Shown: positions 8,263 through 16,582, numbered from the stretch's first letter. The stretch: 64,000 nt of DNA from SIG589 sp964566175 (GCA_964566175.1 CAZMHU010000006.1:1-64000), one strand, 5' to 3'. Numbers and translations: made by a program. Notes: generated by a model not told the origin, from the sequence alone.

Positions 8263-9603
8263 ATGGCAACAAAGGTGGCAATGGTGTCGCTCGGCTGTCC
8301 GAAAAATCAGGTTGATGCCGAGCAAATGCTTTACACACTTAAAACAGCGGGATACGAACTTGTTTCCGAAGAAGCACAGGCAGATGTTATCATAATAAAC
8401 ACCTGCGGCTTTATTGAGGACGCAAAACGCGAGGCTATCGAAAATATTATCGAGGCGGCACAGTACAAAAAAGATGGGAACTTGAAACTTCTTGTTGTTA
8501 CCGGCTGTCTTGCCGAGCGTTACCGTGACGATATTACCGAAGAGATACCCGAAACTGATATGGTCGTAGGTATCGGAAGCAACGGAAAAATCGCCGAACT
8601 TATTGAAAATGCACTGAAAAACAAACCCGAAAATTCGTACGGCGAAAAATTTTCGCTAAACCTTGACGCGAAGCGTATTCTCGGCGGCGCACCCTATACC
8701 GCATATGTTAAAATCGCCGATGGTTGTGACAACTGTTGCACATATTGCGCCATACCGAAAATCAGAGGCCGTTTCCGTTCCCGCAGTGAAGAAAGCATAA
8801 TAGAGGAAGTAAAGGAACTGGCAAAGAACGGTGTGAGCGAAATTGTCGTTGTCGCACAGGACACAACAGCCTACGGAATTGACCTATACGGCGAGTACCG
8901 TTTGGCGTCACTGCTTAAAAAACTTTGCAAAATCGACGGTATACATTGGATACGCACGCTTTACACCTATCCCGACAAGATAACCGATGATCTGCTTTAT
9001 GCACTCCGTGACGAAGAAAAACTTTGCAAATATCTTGATATACCGCTCCAGCACTGCAACGACGAAATTCTTCGCCGTATGAACCGCAAAGGAACGAAAG
9101 CCGATATCGAGAAAACCCTCGAACACATCCGCAGTATCGTTCCCGATATCACGCTCCGTACCACCCTTATCACCGGTTTCCCCGACGAGAGCGAAGCGCA
9201 GTATGAGGAACTCGCGGAATTTGTAAAGGCGCAGCGCTTTGACAGGCTCGGTTGCTTTGCATACTCGGCAGAGGAAGATACCCCCGCTGCTGAATTTGAA
9301 AATCAAGTCCCCGAACAGGTTAAAATCGACCGTGCCGAACACATTATGACCGACCAACTCACAATAGTTAACGAAAAGAACGCCGCGAAAATCGATACCG
9401 AAACCGAGGTTTTGATTGAAGGCTATGACAACTATATCCGTTGCTATTACGGACGCAGTCCCTCGGACGCCCCCGATGTTGACGGAAAAATTTTCTTTAT
9501 TACAAACGCACCGCAGGTCATAGGCGACTATGTCCGCGTGCATATTAACGATTGTATCGAATATGATTTACTGGGAGAGATGATTGATGAACCTGCCGAA
9601 TAA
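8263..9603 (+). CDS. rimO: ribosomal protein S12 methylthiotransferase RimO
   Basis: Radical-SAM enzyme that methylthiolates the conserved Asp of ribosomal protein S12 (446 residues). The N-terminal UPF0004 domain binds one Fe-S cluster through Cys12, Cys48 and Cys82. The radical-SAM cluster is CxxxCxxC at Cys155, Cys159 and Cys162, followed by the strongly conserved AIPKIRGRFRSR. A C-terminal TRAM domain follows. The start MVSLGCPKNQVDAE-like N-terminus separates RimO from MiaB. The last 17 nt overlap pgsA. Confidence 0.95.
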   Translation: MATKVAMVSLGCPKNQVDAEQMLYTLKTAGYELVSEEAQADVIIINTCGFIEDAKREAIENIIEAAQYKKDGNLKLLVVTGCLAERYRDDITEEIPETDMVVGIGSNGKIAELIENALKNKPENSYGEKFSLNLDAKRILGGAPYTAYVKIADGCDNCCTYCAIPKIRGRFRSRSEESIIEEVKELAKNGVSEIVVVAQDTTAYGIDLYGEYRLASLLKKLCKIDGIHWIRTLYTYPDKITDDLLYALRDEEKLCKYLDIPLQHCNDEILRRMNRKGTKADIEKTLEHIRSIVPDITLRTTLITGFPDESEAQYEELAEFVKAQRFDRLGCFAYSAEEDTPAAEFENQVPEQVKIDRAEHIMTDQLTIVNEKNAAKIDTETEVLIEGYDNYIRCYYGRSPSDAPDVDGKIFFITNAPQVIGDYVRVHINDCIEYDLLGEMIDEPAE

Positions 9604-10162
9604 ACTCACCGTTGCGAGAATTATCGCGACCCCTATATTTATGTTTACAATGATAACCGATTTTAAGTATCATTATGTTATTTCGCTTGTTATTTTTGCT
9701 CTGGCATCGCTCACCGATATGTTGGATGGCAAAATCGCCCGCAAGCACGGTCTTGTTACCGATTTCGGAAAATTTTTAGATCCCCTCGCCGACAAAATGC
9801 TCACAACGGCGGCGTATCTCGGCTTTTTGCAATCGGGAATTTGCCCCGGCATAACGTGGATAGTATTTATCGTCCTTTTCCGTGAATTTATGATAACGTC
9901 GCTCAGACTTGTCTGCGTTCAAAGCGGAAAGGTCATTGCCGCAAATATGTGGGGCAAGGCAAAGACCGTCAGCCAGATGGTTGCCATTATCGCCACAATG
10001 TTTATAATCAGTTTGCCTTCGTTTGTTACGGTTTCCGACGCATTGACATCGTTTTTCAACATCGCCGTCACGGTTATGCTGTGGATTTCGGCCGTGCTCA
10101 CCGTAATTTCGGGCGTTATATATATCGTTCAAAACAAGGAAGCAATATTAGCATCGAAATAA
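9587..10162 (+). CDS. pgsA: CDP-diacylglycerol-glycerol-3-phosphate 3-phosphatidyltransferase
   Basis: Membrane enzyme of the first committed step of phosphatidylglycerol synthesis (191 residues). The CDP-alcohol phosphotransferase motif D-x2-D-G-x2-A-R-x8-G-x3-D-x3-D is complete, starting DMLDGKIARKHG at about residue 46. Four or more hydrophobic helices surround it. I chose the ATG at 9587, 8 nt after GGGAGA; the in-frame TTG one codon upstream is weaker. The start lies inside rimO, so the two are probably co-translated. The gene closes the recA-recX-rimO-pgsA run. Confidence 0.93.
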   Translation: MNLPNKLTVARIIATPIFMFTMITDFKYHYVISLVIFALASLTDMLDGKIARKHGLVTDFGKFLDPLADKMLTTAAYLGFLQSGICPGITWIVFIVLFREFMITSLRLVCVQSGKVIAANMWGKAKTVSQMVAIIATMFIISLPSFVTVSDALTSFFNIAVTVMLWISAVLTVISGVIYIVQNKEAILASK

Positions 10163-10166
10163 ACGG

Positions 10167-10195
10167 TAGACAAAATCGAAAAAATATAATATAAT
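10167..10195 (+). promoter_or_regulatory. sigma-A promoter of the cysE-cysS T-box transcript
   Basis: TAGACA and TATAAT are separated by exactly 17 nt. Transcription would start near 10202, at the 5' edge of the T-box leader. The box begins 4 nt after the pgsA stop. Confidence 0.75.
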
Positions 10196-10203
10196 ATACC
10201 AAA

Positions 10204-10432
10204 CGGATATTTGATGCGTTTATCGGGAAAAGTAATTTTGCTTTTGATAAAGAGAGGGCTTGGTCGGTGAAAAAGTCCGAGAAAGCATAATGAAAATTGC
10301 ACCCCGACAGCACGCCGTAGGAAATGACGGCGCGGGTCGACACCGTTATATGTCTTTTAAGTTATAAACAGGAGTGGAACCGCGGATATACTGCCGCCTC
10401 CGTTGCGTTATGCAACGGAGGCGTATTTTTTT
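10204..10432 (+). promoter_or_regulatory. T-box leader, cysteine-specific
   Basis: Transcription-attenuating T-box that senses uncharged tRNA-Cys. Stem I is closed by TCGGG (10223-10227) with CCCCGA (10302-10307) and has an inner helix TGCTTT/AAAGCA. The specifier loop contains TGC, a Cys codon, at 10298-10300, followed by the usual purine. The apical part has the GAGAGGGCTTGGTCGGTG-type conserved loop. Stem III is CGCCGT/ACGGCG near 10313-10332. The T-box sequence GGAGTGGAACCGCG lies at 10371-10384. Its TGGA bulge would pair with a UCCA tRNA 3' end, which matches the U73 discriminator known for tRNA-Cys. The leader precedes cysE and cysS, the expected targets. Confidence 0.93.
10395..10432 (+). 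terminator. T-box attenuator terminator
   Basis: Perfect 12-bp stem (arms 10395-10406 and 10412-10423) with loop GTTAT and a following T-run. The 5' part competes with the antiterminator formed by the T-box sequence just upstream. Confidence 0.93.
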
Positions 10433-10443
10433 GGAGTGATTAT

Positions 10444-11079
10444 ATGTTTGACAGATTGAAAGAGGATATTGCCGCTTTTCGCGAGCGCGATCCCGCCGCA
10501 CGCAGTGCGTTGGAAATTTGTTTTCTTTATCCCGGATTTAAGGCAGTCAGAATGCACAGAAGAGCAAACTGGTTTTACCGCCATAAAATGTTTTTCATCG
10601 CACGCTCTATTTCTCAGCGTGCCGTCAGAAAAACGGGAATAGAAATTCATCCCGCCGCAAAAATCGGAAGACGTTTGGTTATCGACCATGGAACAGGCGT
10701 CGTTATAGGTGAAACCACCGAAATCGGCGACGATGTTTTGATATATCAGGGGGTAACCCTCGGCGGAACAGGAAAACACAAAGGCAAGCGTCACCCGACC
10801 ATCGGAAACAACGTTATGATAAGCAGCGGCGCAAAGGTTTTAGGGCCGTTTACAGTAGGTGACAATTCCCGCATCGCAGCGGGTGCTGTCGTGCTCGACG
10901 AAGTACCGCCGGACTGTACCGTTGTTGGCGTTCCGGCACGTATCGTCAAACGCAGCGGAATGAGAGTGACACCTATGGATCAGATTCACATTCCCGACCC
11001 TGTTGCACAGGAAATTTGCCGTCTTGATATGAAAATAGAAGAACTTGAAGAAAGGTTAAAGGAAAATGAAAATATTTAA
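10444..11079 (+). CDS. cysE: serine O-acetyltransferase
   Basis: Acetylates serine to O-acetylserine, the committed step of cysteine synthesis (211 residues). It has the short N-terminal helical region of the Gram-positive form and then a left-handed beta-helix of hexapeptide repeats, with IDHGTGVVIGETTEIG and YQGVTLGGTGK containing the catalytic His/Asp region and the acetyl-CoA site. I chose the ATG at 10444 after a GGAG site just downstream of the T-box terminator; the longer open frame from 10324 would run through the T-box. The last 14 nt overlap cysS. Regulation is by the cysteine T-box. Confidence 0.95.
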   Translation: MFDRLKEDIAAFRERDPAARSALEICFLYPGFKAVRMHRRANWFYRHKMFFIARSISQRAVRKTGIEIHPAAKIGRRLVIDHGTGVVIGETTEIGDDVLIYQGVTLGGTGKHKGKRHPTIGNNVMISSGAKVLGPFTVGDNSRIAAGAVVLDEVPPDCTVVGVPARIVKRSGMRVTPMDQIHIPDPVAQEICRLDMKIEELEERLKENENI

Positions 11080-12445
11080 TACCCTCACACGCACAAAGGA
11101 AGAACTTGTACCGATTACGCCGGGAGAATATAAAATTTATGCCTGCGGCCCGACCGTTTACAACTTTATTCATATCGGCAACGCCCGCCCACTCTGCGTT
11201 TTCGACGTTCTCCGCCGCTATCTTGAATGGCACGGAAACAAAGTTACATTTGTTCAAAACTTTACCGATATTGACGATAAACTCATTCGCAAGGCAAACG
11301 AAAACGGCACAACCGTTCCGCTTGTTGCCGAGCAGTTTATCGCAGAATATTGGACCGATGCCGACGGTCTTAACATCCGCCGTGCAACGCATCATCCCCG
11401 CGCGACCGAAAACATCGACGCGATACAGAATATAATCTCCGAACTCGTAAAAAAAGGCTATGCCTATGAGTCACACGGTGACGTATATTTCCGTGCAAGA
11501 AAATTTTCACAATACGGCAAACTTTCACACCAGCCACTTGACGATTTGGAAGCAGGCGCGAGAATTGACGTCACCGATATTAAAGAAGACCCTATGGATT
11601 TCTGCCTTTGGAAATCCGCAAAAGAGGGCGAACCGTTTTGGGAGTCTCCTTGGGGCAACGGCCGCCCCGGTTGGCATATTGAATGCTCAGCAATGGCGGG
11701 AAAGTATCTCGGAAAGACGATTGATATTCACTGCGGCGGACAGGATCTCATCTTCCCGCACCACGAGAACGAAATTGCTCAGAGCGAATGTGCAAACGGC
11801 TGTGACTTTGCACACTACTGGATGCACAACGGTTATATAAACGTTGATAACCGCAAGATGTCGAAATCGCTCAACAATTTCTTCACGGTACGTGAGGTCG
11901 CCGAAAAATACGGCTATGAACCTATCCGCTTTATAATGATTTCTTCACATTACCGCAGTCCCATTAACTATTCAACCGAAATTATCGAACAAAGCAAAAA
12001 TGCGCTCGACCGTATGTATAAATGCCGCGAAGGACTCACCTTTGCGATTGAGCATGCACCAGACGGCGGCGAAACACCCGACTTTTTGGAAAAACGCAGG
12101 GTCGAGTTTATTGAAGCAATGGACGATGACCTTAATACCGCCGATGCCCTAGGAACGGTGTTTAACCTCGTTAAGGATATAAACCTGTCGATTGCATCGG
12201 GTGCCGGAAAGGAAACGTTGAGAGCCGAACTCGCCGCGTATGACGAACTTTGCGATGTGCTCGGTCTTGTATACAACGTTGATGACGGCTCGCTTGATGC
12301 CGAAGTTGAAGAACTCATAGCACAGCGTACTGCCGCCCGCAAAGCACGCGATTTTGCAACAGCCGACGCAATACGCAACCGCTTGAATGAAATGGGCATT
12401 GTGCTTGAGGACACACCGCAGGGTGTAAAATGGAGCAGAAAATGA
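11066..12445 (+). CDS. cysS: cysteinyl-tRNA synthetase
   Basis: Class I aminoacyl-tRNA synthetase charging tRNA-Cys (459 residues). The zinc and substrate-binding Cys27 in YACGPTVYN, the HIGH-type motif HIGN at 36-39, the GWHIECSAM segment, the zinc-binding HHENEIAQSE region and the KMSKS motif (RKMSKSLNN) are all present. The start overlaps cysE by 14 nt, with an AGGAAA ribosome site inside that gene. It is co-transcribed with cysE under the T-box, so both cysteine supply and its use in translation respond to the same signal. Confidence 0.97.
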   Translation: MKIFNTLTRTKEELVPITPGEYKIYACGPTVYNFIHIGNARPLCVFDVLRRYLEWHGNKVTFVQNFTDIDDKLIRKANENGTTVPLVAEQFIAEYWTDADGLNIRRATHHPRATENIDAIQNIISELVKKGYAYESHGDVYFRARKFSQYGKLSHQPLDDLEAGARIDVTDIKEDPMDFCLWKSAKEGEPFWESPWGNGRPGWHIECSAMAGKYLGKTIDIHCGGQDLIFPHHENEIAQSECANGCDFAHYWMHNGYINVDNRKMSKSLNNFFTVREVAEKYGYEPIRFIMISSHYRSPINYSTEIIEQSKNALDRMYKCREGLTFAIEHAPDGGETPDFLEKRRVEFIEAMDDDLNTADALGTVFNLVKDINLSIASGAGKETLRAELAAYDELCDVLGLVYNVDDGSLDAEVEELIAQRTAARKARDFATADAIRNRLNEMGIVLEDTPQGVKWSRK

Positions 12446-13167
12446 TAAAAAAAGAACCGCTCGGCAACGGTATTGAGATTTTTGTATCTAAAAATCACAC
12501 ATTCGGAACCGACGCGATACTGCTTGCGAATTTTGCCGCACCGAAAAAAAGTGAATCTGCCTGTGACCTTGGGACGGGGTGCGGAATTATCCCGCTTTTG
12601 TGGTGTCGTAAAGATACACCCAAAGAGATTTACGGCGTTGATATTCAGCCGGAGGCCTGTGATTTGGCAAGACGTTCCGTCGAGCACAACGGACTTGACG
12701 AAAAATTTTCGGTAATTCATTCCGACCTGCTTGACTTAAAAGGAAAAATCCCCTTCGGACACTTTCGTGTCGTTACCTGTAATCCGCCATATAAAGCAGA
12801 GGGAACAGGTATTAAAAGCCTAAGCGGAGCGGATATAATTGCGCGACACGAAACCGCCTGCACATTGGAAGATATTATCGCGACATCGGCAAAACTTTTG
12901 CAAACAGGAGGACGACTCTGCCTTTGCAACCGTCCCGAACGCATTGCCGATATGATTTATTTTATGCGCAATAATAAAATAGAACCCAAACGTATGCAAC
13001 TCGTCTGCCGTTCGGTCGGAGACGAGCCGTGGCTTGTGTTGCTTGAGGGCAGACGTTGCGGGAACAGCGGCATGCGCGTTGAACCTACGCTTTATGTGTA
13101 CGACGGCGAAAATTTTTCGCAAGAGATGATTGAAATTTACGGAAGTTATAAGGAGGCATATCTGTGA
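12442..13167 (+). CDS. trmN6: tRNA1(Val) adenine-N6 methyltransferase-like protein
   Basis: SAM-dependent methyltransferase of the YfiC/TrmN6 type (241 residues), predicted to methylate A37 of a tRNA. The segment HTFGTDAILLANF at the N-terminus, the SAM loop DLGTGCGIIPLL and the catalytic CNPPY motif are all visible, as expected for this family. I chose the ATG at 12442, 6 nt after GGAG; it overlaps the cysS stop as ATGA. The next gene starts by a GTGA overlap, so three genes are coupled. The family is clear; the precise tRNA target is inferred from family membership. Confidence 0.85.
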   Translation: MIKKEPLGNGIEIFVSKNHTFGTDAILLANFAAPKKSESACDLGTGCGIIPLLWCRKDTPKEIYGVDIQPEACDLARRSVEHNGLDEKFSVIHSDLLDLKGKIPFGHFRVVTCNPPYKAEGTGIKSLSGADIIARHETACTLEDIIATSAKLLQTGGRLCLCNRPERIADMIYFMRNNKIEPKRMQLVCRSVGDEPWLVLLEGRRCGNSGMRVEPTLYVYDGENFSQEMIEIYGSYKEAYL

Positions 13168-13994
13168 GCGGTAAACTTTTTGTTGTGGGCACGCCTATCG
13201 GAAATTTAGGCGATATTTCTCCCCGCGCGCTTGAAACTCTGCGTACGGTGGATTTTATTGCCGCCGAAGATACAAGGGTATCTCTTAAACTGCTTAACCA
13301 TTTTGATATTCAAAAACCGCTTGTCAGTTATTTTGAGCATAATAAGGCTATAAAGACCGAAAAATTACTTTTAAGGTTGAAAAAGGGCGAAAAATGTGCT
13401 ATAGTGACTGATGCGGGTATGCCTGCTATTTCAGACCCGGGTGAAGACCTCGTTCGCGCCTGTCACGAAAACGGAATAGAAGTTGAGTCAGTTCCCGGCC
13501 CGAGCGCGGTTATAACGGCGCTTTCGGTTTGCGGTTTGAAGACCGGCAGGTTTTGTTTTGAAGGCTTTTTGTCGGTAAACAAGCAAAGCCGCAGAACACA
13601 CCTTGAACAACTGAAAAACGAAACCCGCACAATGGTGTTTTACGAAGCACCCCACAAACTTTTGGCAACATTGCGTGATATGCTGGCCGCCTTCGGTGAC
13701 AGGGAAATATCTCTTTGCCGTGAGTTGACAAAACTTCACGAAGAGGTTATACGTACTACCCTTTCACAAGCAGCGGAATGCTACGCGCTGAACACACCGA
13801 AAGGTGAATTTGTGCTTGTTATCTCAGGTAAAGAGGAAGAAAGCGAAGAATACACGCTGGAAGATGCTGCCGCAATGGCAAAAAGCCTTATGGATGGCGG
13901 AAACAGCGCATCGTCCGCGGCACGCGAGGCGGCTGCCGTTACAGGCTGTAAAAAGGGCGATATTTACCGCATCTTGATAGAAAAGGAAGATTAA
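13164..13994 (+). CDS. rsmI: 16S rRNA (cytidine-2'-O) methyltransferase
   Basis: Tetrapyrrole-methylase-fold enzyme that 2'-O-methylates C1402 of 16S rRNA (276 residues). Diagnostic motifs are VGTPIGNLGDISPRA at the N-terminus, AAEDTR, DAGMPAISDPG and VPGPSA. It starts with GTG overlapping the stop of the preceding gene (GTGA), with an AAGGAG ribosome site. trmN6-rsmI pairing is common in Firmicutes, which supports both calls. The LCP gene follows after 3 nt. Confidence 0.94.
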   Translation: MSGKLFVVGTPIGNLGDISPRALETLRTVDFIAAEDTRVSLKLLNHFDIQKPLVSYFEHNKAIKTEKLLLRLKKGEKCAIVTDAGMPAISDPGEDLVRACHENGIEVESVPGPSAVITALSVCGLKTGRFCFEGFLSVNKQSRRTHLEQLKNETRTMVFYEAPHKLLATLRDMLAAFGDREISLCRELTKLHEEVIRTTLSQAAECYALNTPKGEFVLVISGKEEESEEYTLEDAAAMAKSLMDGGNSASSAAREAAAVTGCKKGDIYRILIEKED

Positions 13995-13997
13995 AAT

Positions 13998-15098
13998 ATG
14001 GGTAAACACGAAGAAAACAGTGTTGATTTTATCGATATATACAGTAGCGCGAAAAAGACCAAAAAACGTAAAAAATCGAAAAAGAACAAAATTATAATAA
14101 CAATTCTTTCGGTACTACTTGCCTTTTGCGTAGTCGTTACAGGTCTTTTGGCGTTTGCGCTGAATTATTTTAAATATAATAAAACCGAAGTCGACGAAGG
14201 CAACCTCGGAGTTAATTCCGAAGACTCGGAAGAACATATTAAAAACATTGCACTTTTCGGTATAGACACGCGCGACGGCGAGTCTATGTCCGGTCTGTCC
14301 GACTCTATTATGATAATGAGTGTTGATACCGATAAAAAGACGGTTAAACTCATCTCGGTAATGCGTGACAGCGTTGTGCTTATCAACGGCAAGGCAGCAA
14401 AAATCAACTCGGCATACAACAAGGGTAAGGCCGAACTCGCCATTAAAACTCTCAACCAGAACTTCTCACTCGACATAACCGATTATGCCACGGTTAACTT
14501 CTCCGGTATGGCAGATTTGATTGATGCTGTCGGCGGCATTGAGGTTGAAGTTACACAGCGAGAAATTAACAACAAAACATACGGTCTCAACGCCGCAATA
14601 GCCGAGCAGGCCTATGTTCTCGGAATTAAGGATTATGAATATGTCAAAACCCCCGGAAAGCAACTGCTGAACGGTTTGCAAGCGGTTGCTTGGGCAAGAA
14701 TACGCCACGAACCCACTGCTTGGGGTGAATATGACGATTACGGCAGAACCGCACGTCAGCGCTATGTTCTTAACGAACTTTTCAAAAAAGCAAAAGATAT
14801 GAGCATTTTAAAATATCCCGCATTTATAAAGAAGATGCTCCCGCTTGTTGAAACATCACTGACAGAAAAGGAAATTTTGCGACTTGCAACGGCGGTTATC
14901 AGCGGCGGAACGCTTGATACAAGTGCGAGAATTCCGTATGACGGTTGCGTTATATCGGGAAAGAACGGCGGTGTTGCCGGCGGCGTTTATTACAACTTGG
15001 ATTATGCCACCTCTATGATAAAAGCCTTTATTTATGAAGATACAAGTTTTGAGAGTTATGTTGAATTGAACGAAATCGATAAAACACCTTGGAACTAA
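13998..15098 (+). CDS. LytR-CpsA-Psr (LCP) family cell-wall glycopolymer ligase
   Basis: Membrane-anchored enzyme predicted to transfer lipid-linked glycopolymers such as teichoic acid or capsule onto peptidoglycan (366 residues). A very basic cytoplasmic stretch (about residues 14-31) precedes one transmembrane helix at about 32-54. The extracellular LCP domain starts at IALFGIDTRDGE and contains the conserved Arg/Asp pyrophosphate-binding set around LISVMRDS and the later RARHEPT-like segment WARIRHEP. Its presence fits the phosphocholine/rhamnose polymer genes at 22-36 kb, though a direct link is inference. It lies 3 nt after rsmI. Confidence 0.88.
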   Translation: MGKHEENSVDFIDIYSSAKKTKKRKKSKKNKIIITILSVLLAFCVVVTGLLAFALNYFKYNKTEVDEGNLGVNSEDSEEHIKNIALFGIDTRDGESMSGLSDSIMIMSVDTDKKTVKLISVMRDSVVLINGKAAKINSAYNKGKAELAIKTLNQNFSLDITDYATVNFSGMADLIDAVGGIEVEVTQREINNKTYGLNAAIAEQAYVLGIKDYEYVKTPGKQLLNGLQAVAWARIRHEPTAWGEYDDYGRTARQRYVLNELFKKAKDMSILKYPAFIKKMLPLVETSLTEKEILRLATAVISGGTLDTSARIPYDGCVISGKNGGVAGGVYYNLDYATSMIKAFIYEDTSFESYVELNEIDKTPWN

Positions 15099-15121
15099 GC
15101 GAAAAATTTTCGTAAATTTAT

Positions 15122-15187
15122 CGGTCATTGCAAAACCTATCGCTTCATATACTTATATGAACGGGGGATTTGCAATGACCGCTTTTT
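15122..15187 (+). terminator. long inverted repeat: LCP-operon terminator overlapping the next start codon
   Basis: The 13-nt arms at 15122-15134 and 15169-15181 are perfect complements and are followed by CTTTTTT. The 34-nt loop contains a second near-perfect palindrome (TTCATATA/TATATGAA) and the GGGGGA ribosome site of the next gene. The ATG at 15175 lies inside the 3' arm. It can act as a terminator for the upstream operon and as a start-masking hairpin for the PiT remnant. Confidence 0.6.
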
Positions 15188-15441
15188 TAAATCCGCAATT
15201 TTTGCTCACCGCCCTGCTTGTTTCGGCGGTGATTTTTGTTAACGGTTGGACTGATGCGCCGAACGCAGTTGCAACTTGTATTGCAAGCACGACCCACACC
15301 AAGACCACGGCGGTGCTCGGGGTGGGTATCGCACAGCGTCAGGTCAATTTTAAAACTTATGGCAGTATGCTTGCGGCGTGGATTTTAACATTTCCCGCCT
15401 GTTTCGCAATAGGCTACTTTTCGGTAACATTGTGCGTGTGA
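15175..15441 (+). pseudogene. internally deleted PiT-type phosphate transporter
   Basis: An 88-residue frame that joins both ends of a PiT inorganic phosphate permease. Residues about 1-38 are the family N-terminus with the signature VNGWTDAPNAVATC. The rest, from TTHTKTTAVLGVGIAQR to AWILTFPACFAIGYF, is the family C-terminus. From memory of the family (about 330 residues) roughly 240 residues are missing, and the frame is preserved across the junction. The start at 15175 has GGGGGA 7 nt upstream. It could be a decayed gene or a retained two-helix product; loss of function as a transporter is very likely. Its 3' end overlaps the convergent Lrp gene by 28 bp. Confidence 0.75.
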
Positions 15442-15899
15442 GAGGGCGTTTCATCAGCCGCCAATGTTTCTATATCCACACCTCTCGGCTCTTGCGGAAC
15501 GGAAAATGCAATTTGCGTTTCGGTACTGCCGAATTTTTGAAGATTGCCTATAAAAGTATCAAGACTTTCGGTCGAATCAAACGCAACCTTTATGTGCATT
15601 GAGAAATGCCCCGTTACACAGCAACACTCCAAAACATTCGGGTGCGAACAAATAAATGGGTAAAATTCCGGCTTTTGGTCGGGATTAAGTTCAAGATTTA
15701 TGAAAGCGATTATCGGAAAGCCGAGTTTTTTGAGATTTAGTTCCGCATGGTATCCGGAGATTATGCCCGCTTTTTCAAGACGCTCTATCCGTGCGGCGGT
15801 GGCGGGGGAAGACAGAAAAACACTTTGCGCGATTTGCTTGAGCGGCATACGCGCGTTTTGCTGTAAAAGACTCAATATTTTAATATCAATATTATCCAT
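15414..15899 (-). CDS. Lrp/AsnC-family transcriptional regulator
   Basis: DNA-binding regulator of 161 residues that senses an amino acid or related ligand. The N-terminal winged helix opens MDNIDIKILSLLQQNARMP and has the recognition helix SSPATAARIERLEKAG at about residues 30-45. The C-terminal RAM/ligand-binding domain contains LECCCVTGHFSMHIKV. An AGAGGTGAA ribosome site precedes the ATG. It is transcribed divergently from the SLOG gene and converges on the PiT remnant. The target is unknown; a palindrome in its own upstream region suggests autoregulation. Confidence 0.9.
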   Translation of the reverse strand: MDNIDIKILSLLQQNARMPLKQIAQSVFLSSPATAARIERLEKAGIISGYHAELNLKKLGFPIIAFINLELNPDQKPEFYPFICSHPNVLECCCVTGHFSMHIKVAFDSTESLDTFIGNLQKFGSTETQIAFSVPQEPRGVDIETLAADETPSHTHNVTEK

Positions 15900-15942
15900 A
15901 GTTGTTCACCTCTTAATAATAATAAAATTATACAAGAAAAAA

Positions 15943-15956
15943 GTCAATAATTTGAC
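15943..15956. promoter_or_regulatory. palindrome, possible Lrp operator
   Basis: GTCAA-TAAT-TTGAC is a perfect 14-bp palindrome 43 bp upstream of the Lrp start and about 25 bp before the divergent SLOG promoter. Placement suggests an autoregulatory site. Confidence 0.3.
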
Positions 15957-15982
15957 GAAAAAACTTAATATTTTTAAGTTCC

Positions 15983-16011
15983 TTGACAAAGTATATCTGC
16001 CGCTATAAAAT
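15983..16011 (+). promoter_or_regulatory. sigma-A promoter of the SLOG gene
   Basis: TTGACA (15983-15988), a 17-nt spacer and TAAAAT (16006-16011) lie 20 nt before the ATG. Confidence 0.65.
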
Positions 16012-16030
16012 GGTACGCAGAGGTGAGAAA

Positions 16031-16582
16031 ATGAGAGGCTGTTGTTTTACGGGCTACCGTCCGGAAAAATTCCCCTTCCCCTGCGATGACGGCAACATTG
16101 AATATATGCGCTTTGAAAGCCGCCTTACAACCGAAATAGCACGCGCGATTGCCGACGGTTTTGACACCTTTTACTGCGGCGGTGCGAAAGGATTTGACCT
16201 GTTGGCTGCGGAACTTTTACTGCTTATGCGACAAAAAAACAATTTTCGCCTTGTTATGGTTTTGCCCTACCGTGCGCAGGACAGCGCCTTTTCGCCGAGA
16301 TGGAAAGAGTTGTACCGTCGAGTGTTGTCAGACGCGGACGAAATACTTTATGTTTCCGACATATATCACCCTCGGTGCTTTGCCGAGCGAAATGAATATA
16401 TGGTTGACCGAAGTGAGCGTGTTATTGCCTTTTGCGACGGCAAAAGCGGCGGCTCACAAAACACAATACGATATGCCCAACGGTTTGGCAAAGAGATAAT
16501 AAACATTTGGGACCTTATGAAAGAGAACCTAAACTATACCTTCTTTGAACTGCTTGACAGCGATAAGAAAACCGACAGTTAA
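16031..16582 (+). CDS. SLOG-family protein (DUF1273/YpsA-like)
   Basis: Cytoplasmic protein of 183 residues in the SLOG Rossmann superfamily. It opens with CCFTGYRPEKFPFP and has FYCGGAKGFDLLAAELLL, the glycine-rich nucleotide-binding signature, and later NEYMVDRSERVIAFCDGKSGGSQNT. The superfamily binds nucleotide-derived ligands; DUF1273 members have no settled enzymatic role. I chose the ATG at 16031 after GAGGTGAGA; upstream in-frame codons overlap the promoter. It is monocistronic, with a terminator overlapping its stop. Confidence 0.85.
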   Translation: MRGCCFTGYRPEKFPFPCDDGNIEYMRFESRLTTEIARAIADGFDTFYCGGAKGFDLLAAELLLLMRQKNNFRLVMVLPYRAQDSAFSPRWKELYRRVLSDADEILYVSDIYHPRCFAERNEYMVDRSERVIAFCDGKSGGSQNTIRYAQRFGKEIINIWDLMKENLNYTFFELLDSDKKTDS

